Origin: a virus
Strand: one strand, 5' to 3'
Length of the DNA stretch: 49,078 bases
IMG/VR virus record: IMGVR_UViG_3300049825_000054
Coordinates: 1 to 49,078 of that record
The notes beneath the pieces are model-generated. The model did no database searches and was not told the DNA's origin. It saw only the letters and a program-made list of their open reading frames with translations. This document shows positions 5,768-15,150 of the stretch, in pieces (the stretch's first letter is position 1; each line of letters opens with the position of its first letter). A program made the position numbers and the translations under genes.

Positions 5768-6396
5768 TGAAAAAGAAGTTTAGCACAGTCGGAGTCATAT
5801 CTCCAACAGATGGAGCTGAAAGAATATTTACCCAAGAAAGGGGTTTTCTTACTATAAAAATCACGCAAAATGTTTTTATCCCTACGAATAAAAACCTGTT
5901 TGATTACCTAGTATTCTGCGGAGGCAGTGATGTATCCCCTGAGTACTATGGCCAGACACAGCACCCACAGACTGCCTGCAACCCTCCAAGGGATAGATGG
6001 GAGGCAGAGCTATTCAAGTTCTATAGGCACGTGCCAAAGGTGGGTATTTGCAGGGGTGCGCAATTCCTTTGCGCCTTGAATGGAGGCAGCCTGTATCAGG
6101 ATATAGGAAAGGGGCATAATTTACCACATTCTGTTACTGATATAGATACTGACAAACAATACAGGGTCACGTCAGACCACCATCAAGCGTGTATTCCACT
6201 TCCTAGATGGAAGATTATCGCAGAAGGTCGTGTTGAAACGGCGGAGACAGACAAAAATAAGTTTAAAAATGTTTCCTTCCCGGAAGCGTTTTATATCCCA
6301 GACGATGGTAGCTTATGTGTCCAGTTCCACCCGGAATGGGGTATGCCATCCTGTGAAGACTATTTCTTTGAACTTTTTGAAAGGTATATGCGCTAA
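5767..6396 (+). CDS. Class I glutamine amidotransferase (peptidase C26-like), 209 aa
   Basis: The nucleophile elbow VGICRGAQF places the catalytic Cys at residue 95, and VQFHPEW near the end supplies His188 and Glu190, completing the triad. An N-terminal LVFCGGSDVSPEYYG segment matches the gamma-glutamyl hydrolase/PuuD-like branch. At 209 residues it is slightly shorter than typical C26 enzymes (about 230-250). It should hydrolyse gamma-glutamyl bonds or release ammonia from glutamine. Its overlaps with both neighbours tie it to the ligase cluster, where it may trim or recycle gamma-glutamyl products; that role is inference. Confidence 0.85.
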   Translation: MKKKFSTVGVISPTDGAERIFTQERGFLTIKITQNVFIPTNKNLFDYLVFCGGSDVSPEYYGQTQHPQTACNPPRDRWEAELFKFYRHVPKVGICRGAQFLCALNGGSLYQDIGKGHNLPHSVTDIDTDKQYRVTSDHHQACIPLPRWKIIAEGRVETAETDKNKFKNVSFPEAFYIPDDGSLCVQFHPEWGMPSCEDYFFELFERYMR

Positions 6397-7829
6397 TGTG
6401 CGGTCAATCCGGCCTTATGATTACTAATACTACGTCAGTTTCGGAGCTTGAAATTGCCAGACGCCTGATGATACTGAACGTCTTGCGGGGAGAGCATAGT
6501 GCGGGCATGTTTGATTATATGCCTCACGCTGAAAAGAATAAACAGTTTAGTTTTACAAAATCCGTAGAACACCCATTTGACTTTATACTCGATGTCTTTG
6601 ATGCCCAATCAAAGGGGCGGTGGAAAACGTCAAGACCTGTCATACTGGCTACGCATTGCCGGTATGCCACAAAAGGTGAGCTGAAAACAGAAAATGCTCA
6701 CCCGTTTCGTCATGGCAAGATTATCGGTATGCACAACGGAACAATAAAAAAGGAATTTTTGTCGTCTGAGAAGTTTAAGACAGATTCCGAGGCGTTCTTC
6801 TTTAACCTAGATAGGTATGGGTTGGAAGAGTCTCTGAAAGAAATTCAGAACAAGGAAGCAGCCTACGCATTTGTTTGGTTGAACACAAAAGAAAGGACAC
6901 TGAATTTTATTCGTAACAGTAAGCGTCCTCTTTCTTACACTATGCTATACAACTCCAAGTTTGGGTTGGTTTGGTCATCTGAGGCAGCGCATCTAAAGGT
7001 CGGCATATCCAGCGTAAACTCTTCTATGGCGTCCTCAAATCCGACTTCTTTTAAAGAGATGGTGCATTATTCTATTTCAGTAGACGCAAAAGAGATAGCG
7101 TTTAATGAAGTAGATTATACTCACTTGAAGGATACTGAATTTACCCATTTACTGGGTGCGGGCTACTATGATTCTGTATGGGATAGTAGTAGTAATTCTT
7201 GGGTGCCCAAGGGGACAGTACAAGCAGTTTCGGATAGTCTAGCTCCAGAGGAGGTCTTAAAGCGTTATGCAAAATCTGCAAGCCCCATTCAAACAGAACT
7301 TTCAAACAAATGGGATATTGCTTTTAGCGGATTTTATAGTGCTGCTGCTCTCCAGCATATTAAATACCTTAGAGAAAGGGTTGCCAATGGGAAAAAGGAA
7401 AAGGAAAAGGAAGCTTACAAGAATGCCGATTCTAAGCCCTATGAAAAGAAAATTGTTACAGCTACCATGGATAGCGCCAGTAACGGAGGAAAAGATGACG
7501 TCATACCTTTCAATGATGCTGTCCGACTTGGAGATAGTGCGGGAGAAGAGGTTTTCATGTTCGGCCCGTATTATGCAAAAGAAGCTTCCAGAGCGCGATA
7601 CGTACAATTGCTGAGAGAGGGTTGTCAGAACTGCATGGCTAAATCAAGGATTAACGAGGCAATAGTATGGCTGAATGATAAAGAGTATGTATGTCATGAG
7701 TGTGCTAAGAGTATTATAGAGGACTCAAACCACTGGTTTTTCAACGGTGGTGGCATTCCAAAATATGTTCAGGCGCGCATCAAGGCTGATTATGAAACTC
7801 TTTTTGTTCAGCCAGCTCAATTGAATTAG
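6396..7829 (+). CDS. Class II glutamine amidotransferase with C-terminal zinc ribbon, 477 aa
   Basis: The protein begins MCGQSGLM, so Met removal would expose the Ntn-type catalytic Cys2. THCRYATKGE (87-95) and GMHNGTI (111-117) are the glutamine-binding and oxyanion segments typical of GATase II. A Cys-x2-Cys pair at 410/413 and a second at 433/436 form a zinc ribbon not usual in simple GATase II proteins. The start is at ATG 6396, overlapping the class I enzyme's stop. It should release ammonia from glutamine for a partner synthetase; the adjacent ATP-grasp and amidoligases are the obvious candidates. Confidence 0.85.
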   Translation: MCGQSGLMITNTTSVSELEIARRLMILNVLRGEHSAGMFDYMPHAEKNKQFSFTKSVEHPFDFILDVFDAQSKGRWKTSRPVILATHCRYATKGELKTENAHPFRHGKIIGMHNGTIKKEFLSSEKFKTDSEAFFFNLDRYGLEESLKEIQNKEAAYAFVWLNTKERTLNFIRNSKRPLSYTMLYNSKFGLVWSSEAAHLKVGISSVNSSMASSNPTSFKEMVHYSISVDAKEIAFNEVDYTHLKDTEFTHLLGAGYYDSVWDSSSNSWVPKGTVQAVSDSLAPEEVLKRYAKSASPIQTELSNKWDIAFSGFYSAAALQHIKYLRERVANGKKEKEKEAYKNADSKPYEKKIVTATMDSASNGGKDDVIPFNDAVRLGDSAGEEVFMFGPYYAKEASRARYVQLLREGCQNCMAKSRINEAIVWLNDKEYVCHECAKSIIEDSNHWFFNGGGIPKYVQARIKADYETLFVQPAQLN

Positions 7830-7838
7830 GACAGTACA

Positions 7839-8687
7839 ATGAAATACAAAGCTTTTATTCTTTGCCGCCCTGACTTTGGCGGTGATTCCGTCTTTACTAT
7901 TTCTGGGTACATGAAAAATAATGTGCCAGTAATATTGAATAAGGAGGACACTCCGCCTCAAGATGCTACACTCTGTATAAGATGGGGCTGCACAGGAAGT
8001 GTACCACAGAAGAGTGTCTTGAACACAGCTAAATCAATTCATCTAGGCTTTAATAAGCCACTGTTTAGGTCTATGCTTTGGGAGCATGGACTGGCTCCTA
8101 AATACTTTCAGCATGGTGAAGCTGTTTATGAGCAGGATTTGCCTGTTCTAGTGAGGCCAGAGCACCACACACAAGGCAAAGATGCCTATCTCTGCAAGAC
8201 GCTTGAGCAAATTGGTCCTGCTGTTGCCCAGTGTGGGCATAACTACTATGTTTCGAAGTATATTGAAAAGATACAAGAGTTCCGTGTCTTTGTTATTCAG
8301 GGGCGCGTAGTATTTATTATGGAGAAATTTCCTAATAGCAAAAATGATATAGCTTGGGATTTTTCTCCAGACTCTGAATGGGGGAATGTGAAATGGAGTA
8401 AGTGGAATAGTAATGTTCTTTCTACGGCTGTGAATTCTATGAAAATTTCTGGCCTAGACTTTGGCGGTGTTGACGTTGTAGTTGACGAGTCTGGTGCTGC
8501 TTATGCTCTGGAAATTAATTCCGCTGCCGGAGTGTACGGAAATTACATGGCTAATTGTGTTGCAAAAGCGTTCGATTGGATTATCGACAGCGGAGATAAA
8601 AGTCATATACCAGTGTGTAACAAAAAGACAAACTACCCTTATTTAAACTTTATTCATCCTGCAATCGAAAGCGGAGCTTACGTATGA
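7839..8687 (+). CDS. ATP-grasp ligase, 282 aa
   Basis: The overall pattern fits an ATP-grasp enzyme: an N-terminal pre-ATP-grasp part (residues about 1-80), LPVLVRPEHHTQGKDAYLCKT as an ATP-binding lysine/loop region, EFRVFVIQGRVVFIMEK and the metal-binding ALEINSAAGVYGNY, with Glu225 and Asn227. Such enzymes make carboxylate-amine bonds through an acyl-phosphate. The ribosome site is weak (aggacagtacaATG), 9 bases after the class II amidotransferase. It overlaps the type 2 amidoligase by ATGA. The substrate is not deducible; an amino acid or peptide carboxylate is likely. Confidence 0.8.
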   Translation: MKYKAFILCRPDFGGDSVFTISGYMKNNVPVILNKEDTPPQDATLCIRWGCTGSVPQKSVLNTAKSIHLGFNKPLFRSMLWEHGLAPKYFQHGEAVYEQDLPVLVRPEHHTQGKDAYLCKTLEQIGPAVAQCGHNYYVSKYIEKIQEFRVFVIQGRVVFIMEKFPNSKNDIAWDFSPDSEWGNVKWSKWNSNVLSTAVNSMKISGLDFGGVDVVVDESGAAYALEINSAAGVYGNYMANCVAKAFDWIIDSGDKSHIPVCNKKTNYPYLNFIHPAIESGAYV

Positions 8688-9481
8688 AAAAGAAAATACT
8701 GATCGGGTGTGATCCAGAGCTGTTTGTATTCAGCGGTGATACACCAGTATCAGCACACGACCTGCTGCCCGGAACTAAGCACAACCCTTGCACAGTCCCA
8801 AAGGGTGCTGTTCAGGTTGATGGTGTTGCCGCTGAGTTCAACATCACTCCTGCCTCTACCGGACGGGAGTTTGTAGCCAGTATCAGGAATGTAGTGCGCA
8901 TTCTTGATAAGATGGTGAAAGTGAAAAATCCTAACTTTGTTCTAAGAGCGGTGCCTAGTGTAACCTTTGACAAAGACTATTTTGCTAACCTTCCTGCGGA
9001 TGCTAAGGCGTTAGGCTGCGAGCCAGACTATAATGCCTATACGTTGGACGTTAATAAGAAGCCAGAGACTACGAAGCCGTTCAGAACTGGTTCCGGGCAT
9101 ATTCACATTGGCTGGGAGGGTTGTAACCAAGACGACCTGTCATACATCGACACTTGCACTGGGCTTGTAAAGGAGTTGGATTTCGGGCTTTACAGGCAAA
9201 GCCTAGCTTGGGACAGCGACGAGACAAGGATGGAGCTGTACGGTCAGCCGGGAGCTTTCAGGTTTAAGCCTTACGGACTTGAATACCGTGTATTGTCCAA
9301 TAGGTGGCTGATAAACGAAGGGCTTACGCGCTTCGTCTATGATGCAACAAAAAACATAACTGCTAGATATTTAGCTGGAGAGAGGTTCTCTGCACTGTTT
9401 GATAAGCAGGAAAAGACTTTGACGGAATTCTTAGCCGCCAAGCGGCTACCTGTTGTGCAGGATTACTATAAGGAGGTTTGA
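8684..9481 (+). CDS. Amidoligase, phiEco32-like COOH-NH2 ligase type 2, 265 aa
   Basis: The N-terminus KILIGCDPELFVF with Glu12, the segment VQVDGVAAEFNIT with Glu51, GSGHIHIGW with His139/His141 and GLEYRVLSNRW are the signature blocks of the phage COOH-NH2 ligase family related to glutamine synthetase. These glutamates and histidines should bind Mg-ATP and the substrate carboxylate. It starts in an ATGA overlap with the ATP-grasp gene and ends in a TGATG overlap with the next. It probably forms an amide or isopeptide bond; the target is unknown. Confidence 0.88.
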   Translation: MKKKILIGCDPELFVFSGDTPVSAHDLLPGTKHNPCTVPKGAVQVDGVAAEFNITPASTGREFVASIRNVVRILDKMVKVKNPNFVLRAVPSVTFDKDYFANLPADAKALGCEPDYNAYTLDVNKKPETTKPFRTGSGHIHIGWEGCNQDDLSYIDTCTGLVKELDFGLYRQSLAWDSDETRMELYGQPGAFRFKPYGLEYRVLSNRWLINEGLTRFVYDATKNITARYLAGERFSALFDKQEKTLTEFLAAKRLPVVQDYYKEV

Positions 9482-10188
9482 TGCCAACCGCGAAAAAGTC
9501 AAAAAAGATGCCCTACAATTACTTCGAGCGCCAGACCAGCCGGGCTAGAAAATTTGTTCTACCCGGTGATCTAGAAAATGGCAGGTACCTTACAGACCAA
9601 GATGTGTGCAACCGACTGAATAATACTATTGCCTTTTGGAAGGGTATCCCTGTTCGCACAATCCCTGTGGGGCAAAATAGAGTAAGAGTGTGTGATTTTA
9701 TTTCCAAAGTGGGTATTGACTATAAAACTTTTGACGTTATAGACGCCAATTCACCAGACTTGTCAACAGAAATGTTAGATGACATTGGCTATATTAACAG
9801 AGGTGATCAGGCGCTGTATATCACAAGAGCGCACTGGAGAAAAACATTTGCTGGCATTTCGCCAGAAAGTTGCTTTTTTACTCCTGCTGGAAGCAGCGAT
9901 AGGATTGGATGTGGTAATTGGCTTCCTTCACAGGAACTCTACAATGCTTTACTAAACATATATCCTACACTTTCCGAGTGTATAGACGCTACGAAAAATC
10001 GGCGCGGCACATCAAAAGCTTTTACAAAATCTTTTGCAGTGTATGAGGGGTATACGCTGTACCATGAAACCTACCTAGTAGGCTACATTAGTAAAGAAGC
10101 AGAAGGTAACGCAAAAGTGGTTTTGTGTGAAGGTTTCAAAGACTCTGTATTCTCGATGTCTTTGAGACAGCTAGGAATTGAGGTTTAA
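9481..10188 (+). CDS. Uncharacterised protein between two amidoligases, 235 aa
   Basis: AGGAGG (9471-9476) sets the start at ATG 9481; a TTG at 9478 is too close. I recognise no family. The protein has a basic N-terminus (MPTAKKSKKMPYNYFERQTS), a central beta-rich part and a C-terminal segment ending VLCEGFKDSVFSMSLRQLGIEV. No membrane segments are visible. Its position between the two amidoligases, with 1-base spacing on each side, suggests a dedicated partner, possibly a specificity factor or a substrate. Confidence 0.7.
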   Translation: MPTAKKSKKMPYNYFERQTSRARKFVLPGDLENGRYLTDQDVCNRLNNTIAFWKGIPVRTIPVGQNRVRVCDFISKVGIDYKTFDVIDANSPDLSTEMLDDIGYINRGDQALYITRAHWRKTFAGISPESCFFTPAGSSDRIGCGNWLPSQELYNALLNIYPTLSECIDATKNRRGTSKAFTKSFAVYEGYTLYHETYLVGYISKEAEGNAKVVLCEGFKDSVFSMSLRQLGIEV

Positions 10189-10189
10189 A

Positions 10190-11539
10190 ATGAATATTAC
10201 AGAACATGAAATATCATTTAATTATAGATTCTACAGCAAGCTGGCGAACTCTACCAGTATCAAAAATAAGAAGAACTATGATTACTATGTGGGTATTGAG
10301 TTTGAGAATGAGTTAAAGCATGAGGTAGATCTTTGTTTACCCAACGGATGGACTGCGCACACTGAAAACTCTTTGAAATACAACGGCTATGAATTCGTAT
10401 CAAGAAAGGGTCTTCGTAAGAGCGCTGTAGAAAAGTCAGTAAAAGAACTTTTTGATAGTGTAACGTTGTCTGCTGGAGGAAAGTTTCAGCCAACGAATTC
10501 AATACGGACCAGTACGCACTTTCATTTTAACCAGTCTGAAAATTCGCTAATAGACACTATTCTATTTTCTACAGTATACTGGATCATGGAACCTTTTATC
10601 CAATATTTTTGTGGTCCACACCGGCAATACAATCACTTTTGCCTCCGACTGAATGACTCAAAAATACAGAAGCTATGGCTAGCTGACTCTATCAGATCCC
10701 GCCAACTCTTCTATGATGGCGTCCTAGGAGATAAGAATATCCGTTACGGAAGCTGGAACCTTCAGAGCATGGCCAAATTTCGTACTCTTGAATCCCGTCT
10801 AATGCGGGGGGTAAGCAACCCAGATGATGCCATTATATGGTTCAATGTTTTGGATAAAATAAAAGCATTTGCAGAATCTTTTCCGAGTACTATTGAGCTT
10901 CAAGATTTCTTTTTGAATTCTGTATCTGCTGAAGAGTTTCCTGTAAAGGTGCTGGGTGAGGAACTTTTTTCCTACCTTGAAGAGTATTTCCCCACCGATC
11001 TTTCCATAAGTAACGAAATAAGAAAAGGCTATTTAAATGTACTTGTAATTTTCAAAGAAATGTCTATCTACACTGTAGACACTCTTGAAAAGATAGAAAA
11101 AACTATGCAAAAAATTACACAGAAAGAAGAAGATAAATCCCTGAAGGAAATTGCGCAAGCTACAAAGACCGCCGGGGTGGTTTCTTCTACGTTAAAAAAG
11201 AAGAAACTTACTTCAAGTAGTCTAAATCCTGCAAATGCAGGTGTTGATTTTGCCACCCTGAACGCTCAACAAGTAATTAACACTACATGGAATCCAGCAA
11301 ACTCTTCTGCAACTGTAGCTACTAAAGCTCCTTCTATAGAGCTTTTTTCAAACTGCCCATGTGGGAAAAATAGCAAATGTAAAAAATTGAATTTTGCTAC
11401 AGCATTCTGCTTTGGCTGTGGAAAATACGTTGATTTAAGCGCGCATTCTAACAAGGCTAGTCAAACCTCACCACATCCAGAAGAGCCTGTTACTTTTCCA
11501 TTCCCTCCAAAACCATGGTCTGAAGAAGAGGAATTCTAA
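10190..11539 (+). CDS. Second amidoligase (Amidoligase_2-like) with zinc ribbon, 449 aa
   Basis: YYVGIEFENEL (33-42) is the glutamine-synthetase-type metal-binding strand. GWTAHTENSLKYNGYEFVS, STHFHFN with His110/His112 and RTLESRLMRG supply the other ligase blocks. The C-terminus holds a Cys cluster (Cys389, 391, 397, 407, 410) consistent with a zinc ribbon, then an acidic tail. GAGG upstream favours ATG 10190 over an in-frame TTG at 10178. It differs from the 8684 ligase, so the cluster has two different amide-forming enzymes. Its zinc ribbon parallels that of the class II amidotransferase. Confidence 0.82.
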   Translation: MNITEHEISFNYRFYSKLANSTSIKNKKNYDYYVGIEFENELKHEVDLCLPNGWTAHTENSLKYNGYEFVSRKGLRKSAVEKSVKELFDSVTLSAGGKFQPTNSIRTSTHFHFNQSENSLIDTILFSTVYWIMEPFIQYFCGPHRQYNHFCLRLNDSKIQKLWLADSIRSRQLFYDGVLGDKNIRYGSWNLQSMAKFRTLESRLMRGVSNPDDAIIWFNVLDKIKAFAESFPSTIELQDFFLNSVSAEEFPVKVLGEELFSYLEEYFPTDLSISNEIRKGYLNVLVIFKEMSIYTVDTLEKIEKTMQKITQKEEDKSLKEIAQATKTAGVVSSTLKKKKLTSSSLNPANAGVDFATLNAQQVINTTWNPANSSATVATKAPSIELFSNCPCGKNSKCKKLNFATAFCFGCGKYVDLSAHSNKASQTSPHPEEPVTFPFPPKPWSEEEEF

Positions 11540-11736
11540 TGCACTGTATTTATTGCGATTATTCTGAAACTACTGGCAGCCACTACAAGAGCGGCGTAAC
11601 CGACAAAATGCCACACACTAAAAGATACGTTCTTTTAGATGCTGACGGTGATCCTGTGTGTTCTGTTTGCCAAAAGAAAGTAGACGAGGCTTTAAACAGT
11701 TTTTTGTATGCTCCAAAAAGTGTTGAAAGTAATTAA
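11539..11736 (+). CDS. Small zinc-ribbon protein, 65 aa
   Basis: The gene starts in a TAATG overlap with the second amidoligase. MHCIYCDYSE and VCSVCQKKVDE supply two Cys-x2-Cys pairs about 38 residues apart, a standard zinc-ribbon arrangement. It resembles the zinc ribbons at the ends of the two neighbouring enzymes, so these proteins might share a binding partner. It also overlaps the primase-helicase gene, so it could instead be a replication accessory factor. Confidence 0.65.
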   Translation: MHCIYCDYSETTGSHYKSGVTDKMPHTKRYVLLDADGDPVCSVCQKKVDEALNSFLYAPKSVESN

Positions 11737-13294
11737 ATCCCACATTCCGTGCCCATGCGGTGAGTCTTCCGATGCCTACACACAGTATACTAACGGAGGG
11801 CACTGTTTTAGCTGTAATAAGAATTTCAAGGAGGATTGCCTAATCGAACAAGGTATTGATACTATTCAAACAACAGTAAAAGAAGAGCCATACACCCTAC
11901 AGTATGTGTCTTACAGAGGACATTCTGTAGACACACTGAAGAAGTATGGTGTAAAGGTAAAGGTTCTGGACTCTACTGGGGAGCCTGTAGAAGTGCATTA
12001 TCCATACCATGCCGGGCAGCAGATTAAGCACAGAAATCTGCAGATAAAGGGGTTTAGTGTAGCTAACTACAAGGGTCCGGGCCTATTTGGCTGGGAAGCT
12101 TTCTCGGCTGGGTCTTCTCTGGCCTGCACTATTACAGAGGGTGAGGAAGATGCTATGTCTGCCTACGAGATGTTGGGCAGCAAGTATCCCGTATACTCTG
12201 TACAAAGTTCCAGCCAAGCCAAAAAGGACTGTGAAGTAAAGTTCAAGGAACTGAGTATGTTTGAAAAGATATACTTGGACTTTGATAACGACGAAAAAGG
12301 ACAAGTTGCTGCTAGGCAAGTAGCTAGTTTATTTCCATACAGCAAGGTGTTTTACGTCCACAAGACGAAGTACAAAGACGCAAATGAGTATCAACTGGCT
12401 GGTGCTCAGAAAGAATATCTTTCTATCTGGCACAATGCAAAGAGGTATGATCCTGAAAATATTGTCTCAAGCTTTGGAGACATCGAGAAGTTCTTCAAGA
12501 AAGCTCAGAAGAAGGCTATTGCAACCTTCCCATTCAAGGGCCTACAGTCGGCTACTTACGGCATAAGGACTGGAGAAACCTACCTTTTCAAAGCACTAGA
12601 AGGTATCGGAAAGACTGAGGTATTAGGCGCTATTGAGAGCCACATAGTCAAAACTACAGACATTCCTATCGGTATTATCCACCTTGAAGAGGATATTTTT
12701 CGTACCTGTAGCAGGTTTGTAAACTATGAAATTCACCAGCCCGTGCATCTTGAAGAGCTGACCGATCTTACAAAGGATCAGATTTTTAATCTTTATAAAC
12801 AGGTCGTGAAGGACGATACTAGGATTAATTACTTCCTAAAGACAAAGAATGACGAGTCACCGGAAGACTTCCTTAACGCTATCAGGTTTATGGTAGCATC
12901 TGCTGGCTGCAAGGTAGTAGCTTTCGATCACATTACACGACTAGCTACAAGCTTCAAGAGTGATGATGAACGACTTATGCTTGATCATGTATCCACAAAA
13001 CTATCCGAGATGGCAGAGGAACTAGATTTTGCTTTGCTGATGATCAGTCATGTAAACGACGAGGGGCAGACAAGGGGTAGTAGAAACATCTCAAAGGAAG
13101 CACACACAGTAATTAATATGTACCGGGACCGTGAAAGTCCTGATCCTGTCACGCGCAATACTACAACACTAAGTATAGAGAAGAACAGGCCAACCAGTAT
13201 TACTGGTCCTATCGACCCTATCTACTTTGACCCACTGACTTTTACTTTGTCAGACCACCCTAGCGGTGTAAGTTTACCTCCGGTAGAATCATGA
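11708..13294 (+). CDS. Primase-helicase, T7 gp4-like, 528 aa
   Basis: The domain order is zinc-binding (Cys15, Cys17, Cys33, Cys36), TOPRIM primase core (ITEGEED with Glu144; YLDFDNDEKG with Asp191/193/195) and a RecA/DnaB-like helicase. The helicase has Walker A GIGKTE (Lys302), Walker B VVAFDH (Asp407) and a C-terminal SHVNDEGQTRGSRNI loop. It should unwind the fork and prime the lagging strand with the downstream polymerase. The ATG at 11708 has no clear ribosome site, and a GTG at 11720 is an alternative. It overlaps the zinc-ribbon gene by 29 bases. Confidence 0.9.
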   Translation: MLQKVLKVIKSHIPCPCGESSDAYTQYTNGGHCFSCNKNFKEDCLIEQGIDTIQTTVKEEPYTLQYVSYRGHSVDTLKKYGVKVKVLDSTGEPVEVHYPYHAGQQIKHRNLQIKGFSVANYKGPGLFGWEAFSAGSSLACTITEGEEDAMSAYEMLGSKYPVYSVQSSSQAKKDCEVKFKELSMFEKIYLDFDNDEKGQVAARQVASLFPYSKVFYVHKTKYKDANEYQLAGAQKEYLSIWHNAKRYDPENIVSSFGDIEKFFKKAQKKAIATFPFKGLQSATYGIRTGETYLFKALEGIGKTEVLGAIESHIVKTTDIPIGIIHLEEDIFRTCSRFVNYEIHQPVHLEELTDLTKDQIFNLYKQVVKDDTRINYFLKTKNDESPEDFLNAIRFMVASAGCKVVAFDHITRLATSFKSDDERLMLDHVSTKLSEMAEELDFALLMISHVNDEGQTRGSRNISKEAHTVINMYRDRESPDPVTRNTTTLSIEKNRPTSITGPIDPIYFDPLTFTLSDHPSGVSLPPVES

Positions 13295-15150
13295 GAGAGT
13301 GGGTTCTTGACCTAGAAACTGATGCTCTGTTTAATTATACAGCTATTTGGGTAGCTGTACTACGCAATGTAAAAACAAATCAAACCAAGATATTCAGGTA
13401 CTGCCACAAGCACCCTGAACCCCTGCGACAATTTATCGCAGATAACGTAGATATTCTAATCGGACATAACATTATCCGATTTGATAATGAGGTACTAAAG
13501 CACTTCAGAATAACCCTGCCTGAAAGTGTACGGTTATACGATACTTTGGTTGTATCTCAATTACTTAACTACAGAATGAAGGGAGGACATAGCCTAGAAA
13601 ACTGGGGTGAATTCTTCAAGTCTCCTAAAGTACTTTTCAACGACTACTCTAAATGGTCCTTGGAGCTTGAGGAGCGGTGTATTCAAGATACCCTCTTGAC
13701 AAGCCGCCTATATAATTACTTTAAGAAATACAGTAGTAAGGAACAGTGGCGTTCTGCTATAGAACTAGAACATTCTGTTTCTTTCCTTTGTGTTTCTTTA
13801 CAAACCAATGGCTTTTGTTATAATCTAGAATATGGAAAAGAATTAGAAAAAGAGCTAGAAAAGAAAGTAGAAGATATTCTAGCAGAGTTACAAGCTGCTT
13901 TTCCACCCAAGAGCGTGCCGCTGCGGGAAATTACCCCAGTCCTGACAAAGCAGGGTACCCTCCATGCTAAGGATTTTAGATGGTTGGCTGATAAGGATTT
14001 AACACCATTCTCGGCTGATGCACCATTTTCCTTATTTGAATACGTCTCATTCAACCCTCGTTCAACCACCCAGCGGATGGACGTATTGAATGCAGCAGGG
14101 TGGAAGCCTATTAACAAAACCAAAGGACATATCAAAGCAGAAAGAGAAGGTGCTCCAGAAGAGGTCTTAGCTAGGTTTAAGCGCTACGGGTGGGTTACAG
14201 ACGATGAAAATCTTGATACCCTGCCCGACGATGCTCCAGAAGCTGCTAGGAAGCTCAAGGAGTTCCTTCTTTTGTCCTCGCGTCTGGAGGACCTCCAAGA
14301 GTGGAACGGGCTTGTAGACCCTGTTTCTGGTCGAATACACGGTACTTTTAACGGTATCGGTAGCTGGACCCACAGAAAGTCCCACACAAAGCCGAATATG
14401 GCTAACATTCCCGCCCTGATAAACAGGCATGGGAAGCCCCAACCTTACGGAAAGGAGATGCGTAGTCTGTGGGTTGCCCCAAAGGGCAGGGTTCTAGTGG
14501 GTTGTGACGCAGAAGGCATCCAGTTACGGGTATTTGCCCACTACTGCAATGATCTGAAACTGATTGAAGCTATTATTAATGGAAAAAAAGAAGAAAAAAC
14601 TGACATTCACTCCTTGAATAAATCAATCCTAGGCACTATATGTAATAGTAGGGAGGTTGCTAAGACATATATCTACGCCCTCCTCCTAGGTGCGGGCTTT
14701 GGGAAGCAAGCTTCTATCTTAGGTTGTTCGATGAGTGAGGCCAAACGGGGACTAGAACGTATCCTAGAGTTCTATCCCGGTTGGAAAAGACTAAAAGAAA
14801 CACAGATCAGGCAAGATGCCGACCGAGGGTATTTTGTTGGTCTGGATGGTAGGCTGGTCATGGTTCCATCAGAGCACCACGTTCTTGCGGGTTATCTCCA
14901 GAATGGTGAAAGTGTAGTGATGAAGCGGGCCAGCCTCCTTTGGCACAGAGTTCTACAGCAGAATAAGATTTCGTTTAAATTTGTTGATGACGTTCACGAT
15001 GAATGGCAAACTGAAACAGACCCAGATGTTGCCGACTTTGTAGGTCAGACACAGACAGAAGCGATTACGAAAGTAGGAATTGAACTAGGTTTGAATTGCC
15101 CACTAGCGGGTAAGTATGCCATCGGTAGCAACTGGGCTGAAACCCATTAA
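13291..15150 (+). CDS. DNA polymerase, family A (T7 gp5-like), 619 aa
   Basis: The exonuclease motifs are VLDLETD (Asp7/Glu9), GHNIIRFDNE (Asp65) and IQDTLLTSRLY (Asp133). The polymerase motifs are A, CDAEGIQLR with Asp406; B, KTYIYALLLGAG with Lys458/Tyr462; and C, VHDE at 569-571. Tyr462 aligns with T7 Tyr526, the residue that lets T7 polymerase accept dideoxynucleotides. At 619 residues it is shorter than T7 gp5 (704). It starts in an ATGA overlap with the helicase gene and should replicate the phage DNA. Confidence 0.95.
   Translation: MREWVLDLETDALFNYTAIWVAVLRNVKTNQTKIFRYCHKHPEPLRQFIADNVDILIGHNIIRFDNEVLKHFRITLPESVRLYDTLVVSQLLNYRMKGGHSLENWGEFFKSPKVLFNDYSKWSLELEERCIQDTLLTSRLYNYFKKYSSKEQWRSAIELEHSVSFLCVSLQTNGFCYNLEYGKELEKELEKKVEDILAELQAAFPPKSVPLREITPVLTKQGTLHAKDFRWLADKDLTPFSADAPFSLFEYVSFNPRSTTQRMDVLNAAGWKPINKTKGHIKAEREGAPEEVLARFKRYGWVTDDENLDTLPDDAPEAARKLKEFLLLSSRLEDLQEWNGLVDPVSGRIHGTFNGIGSWTHRKSHTKPNMANIPALINRHGKPQPYGKEMRSLWVAPKGRVLVGCDAEGIQLRVFAHYCNDLKLIEAIINGKKEEKTDIHSLNKSILGTICNSREVAKTYIYALLLGAGFGKQASILGCSMSEAKRGLERILEFYPGWKRLKETQIRQDADRGYFVGLDGRLVMVPSEHHVLAGYLQNGESVVMKRASLLWHRVLQQNKISFKFVDDVHDEWQTETDPDVADFVGQTQTEAITKVGIELGLNCPLAGKYAIGSNWAETH

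Noticed and set aside
4793-11539. Deazaguanine DNA modification cluster
   Set aside because: No QueC/D/E, FolE or DpdA-like gene visible; amidoligases point elsewhere.
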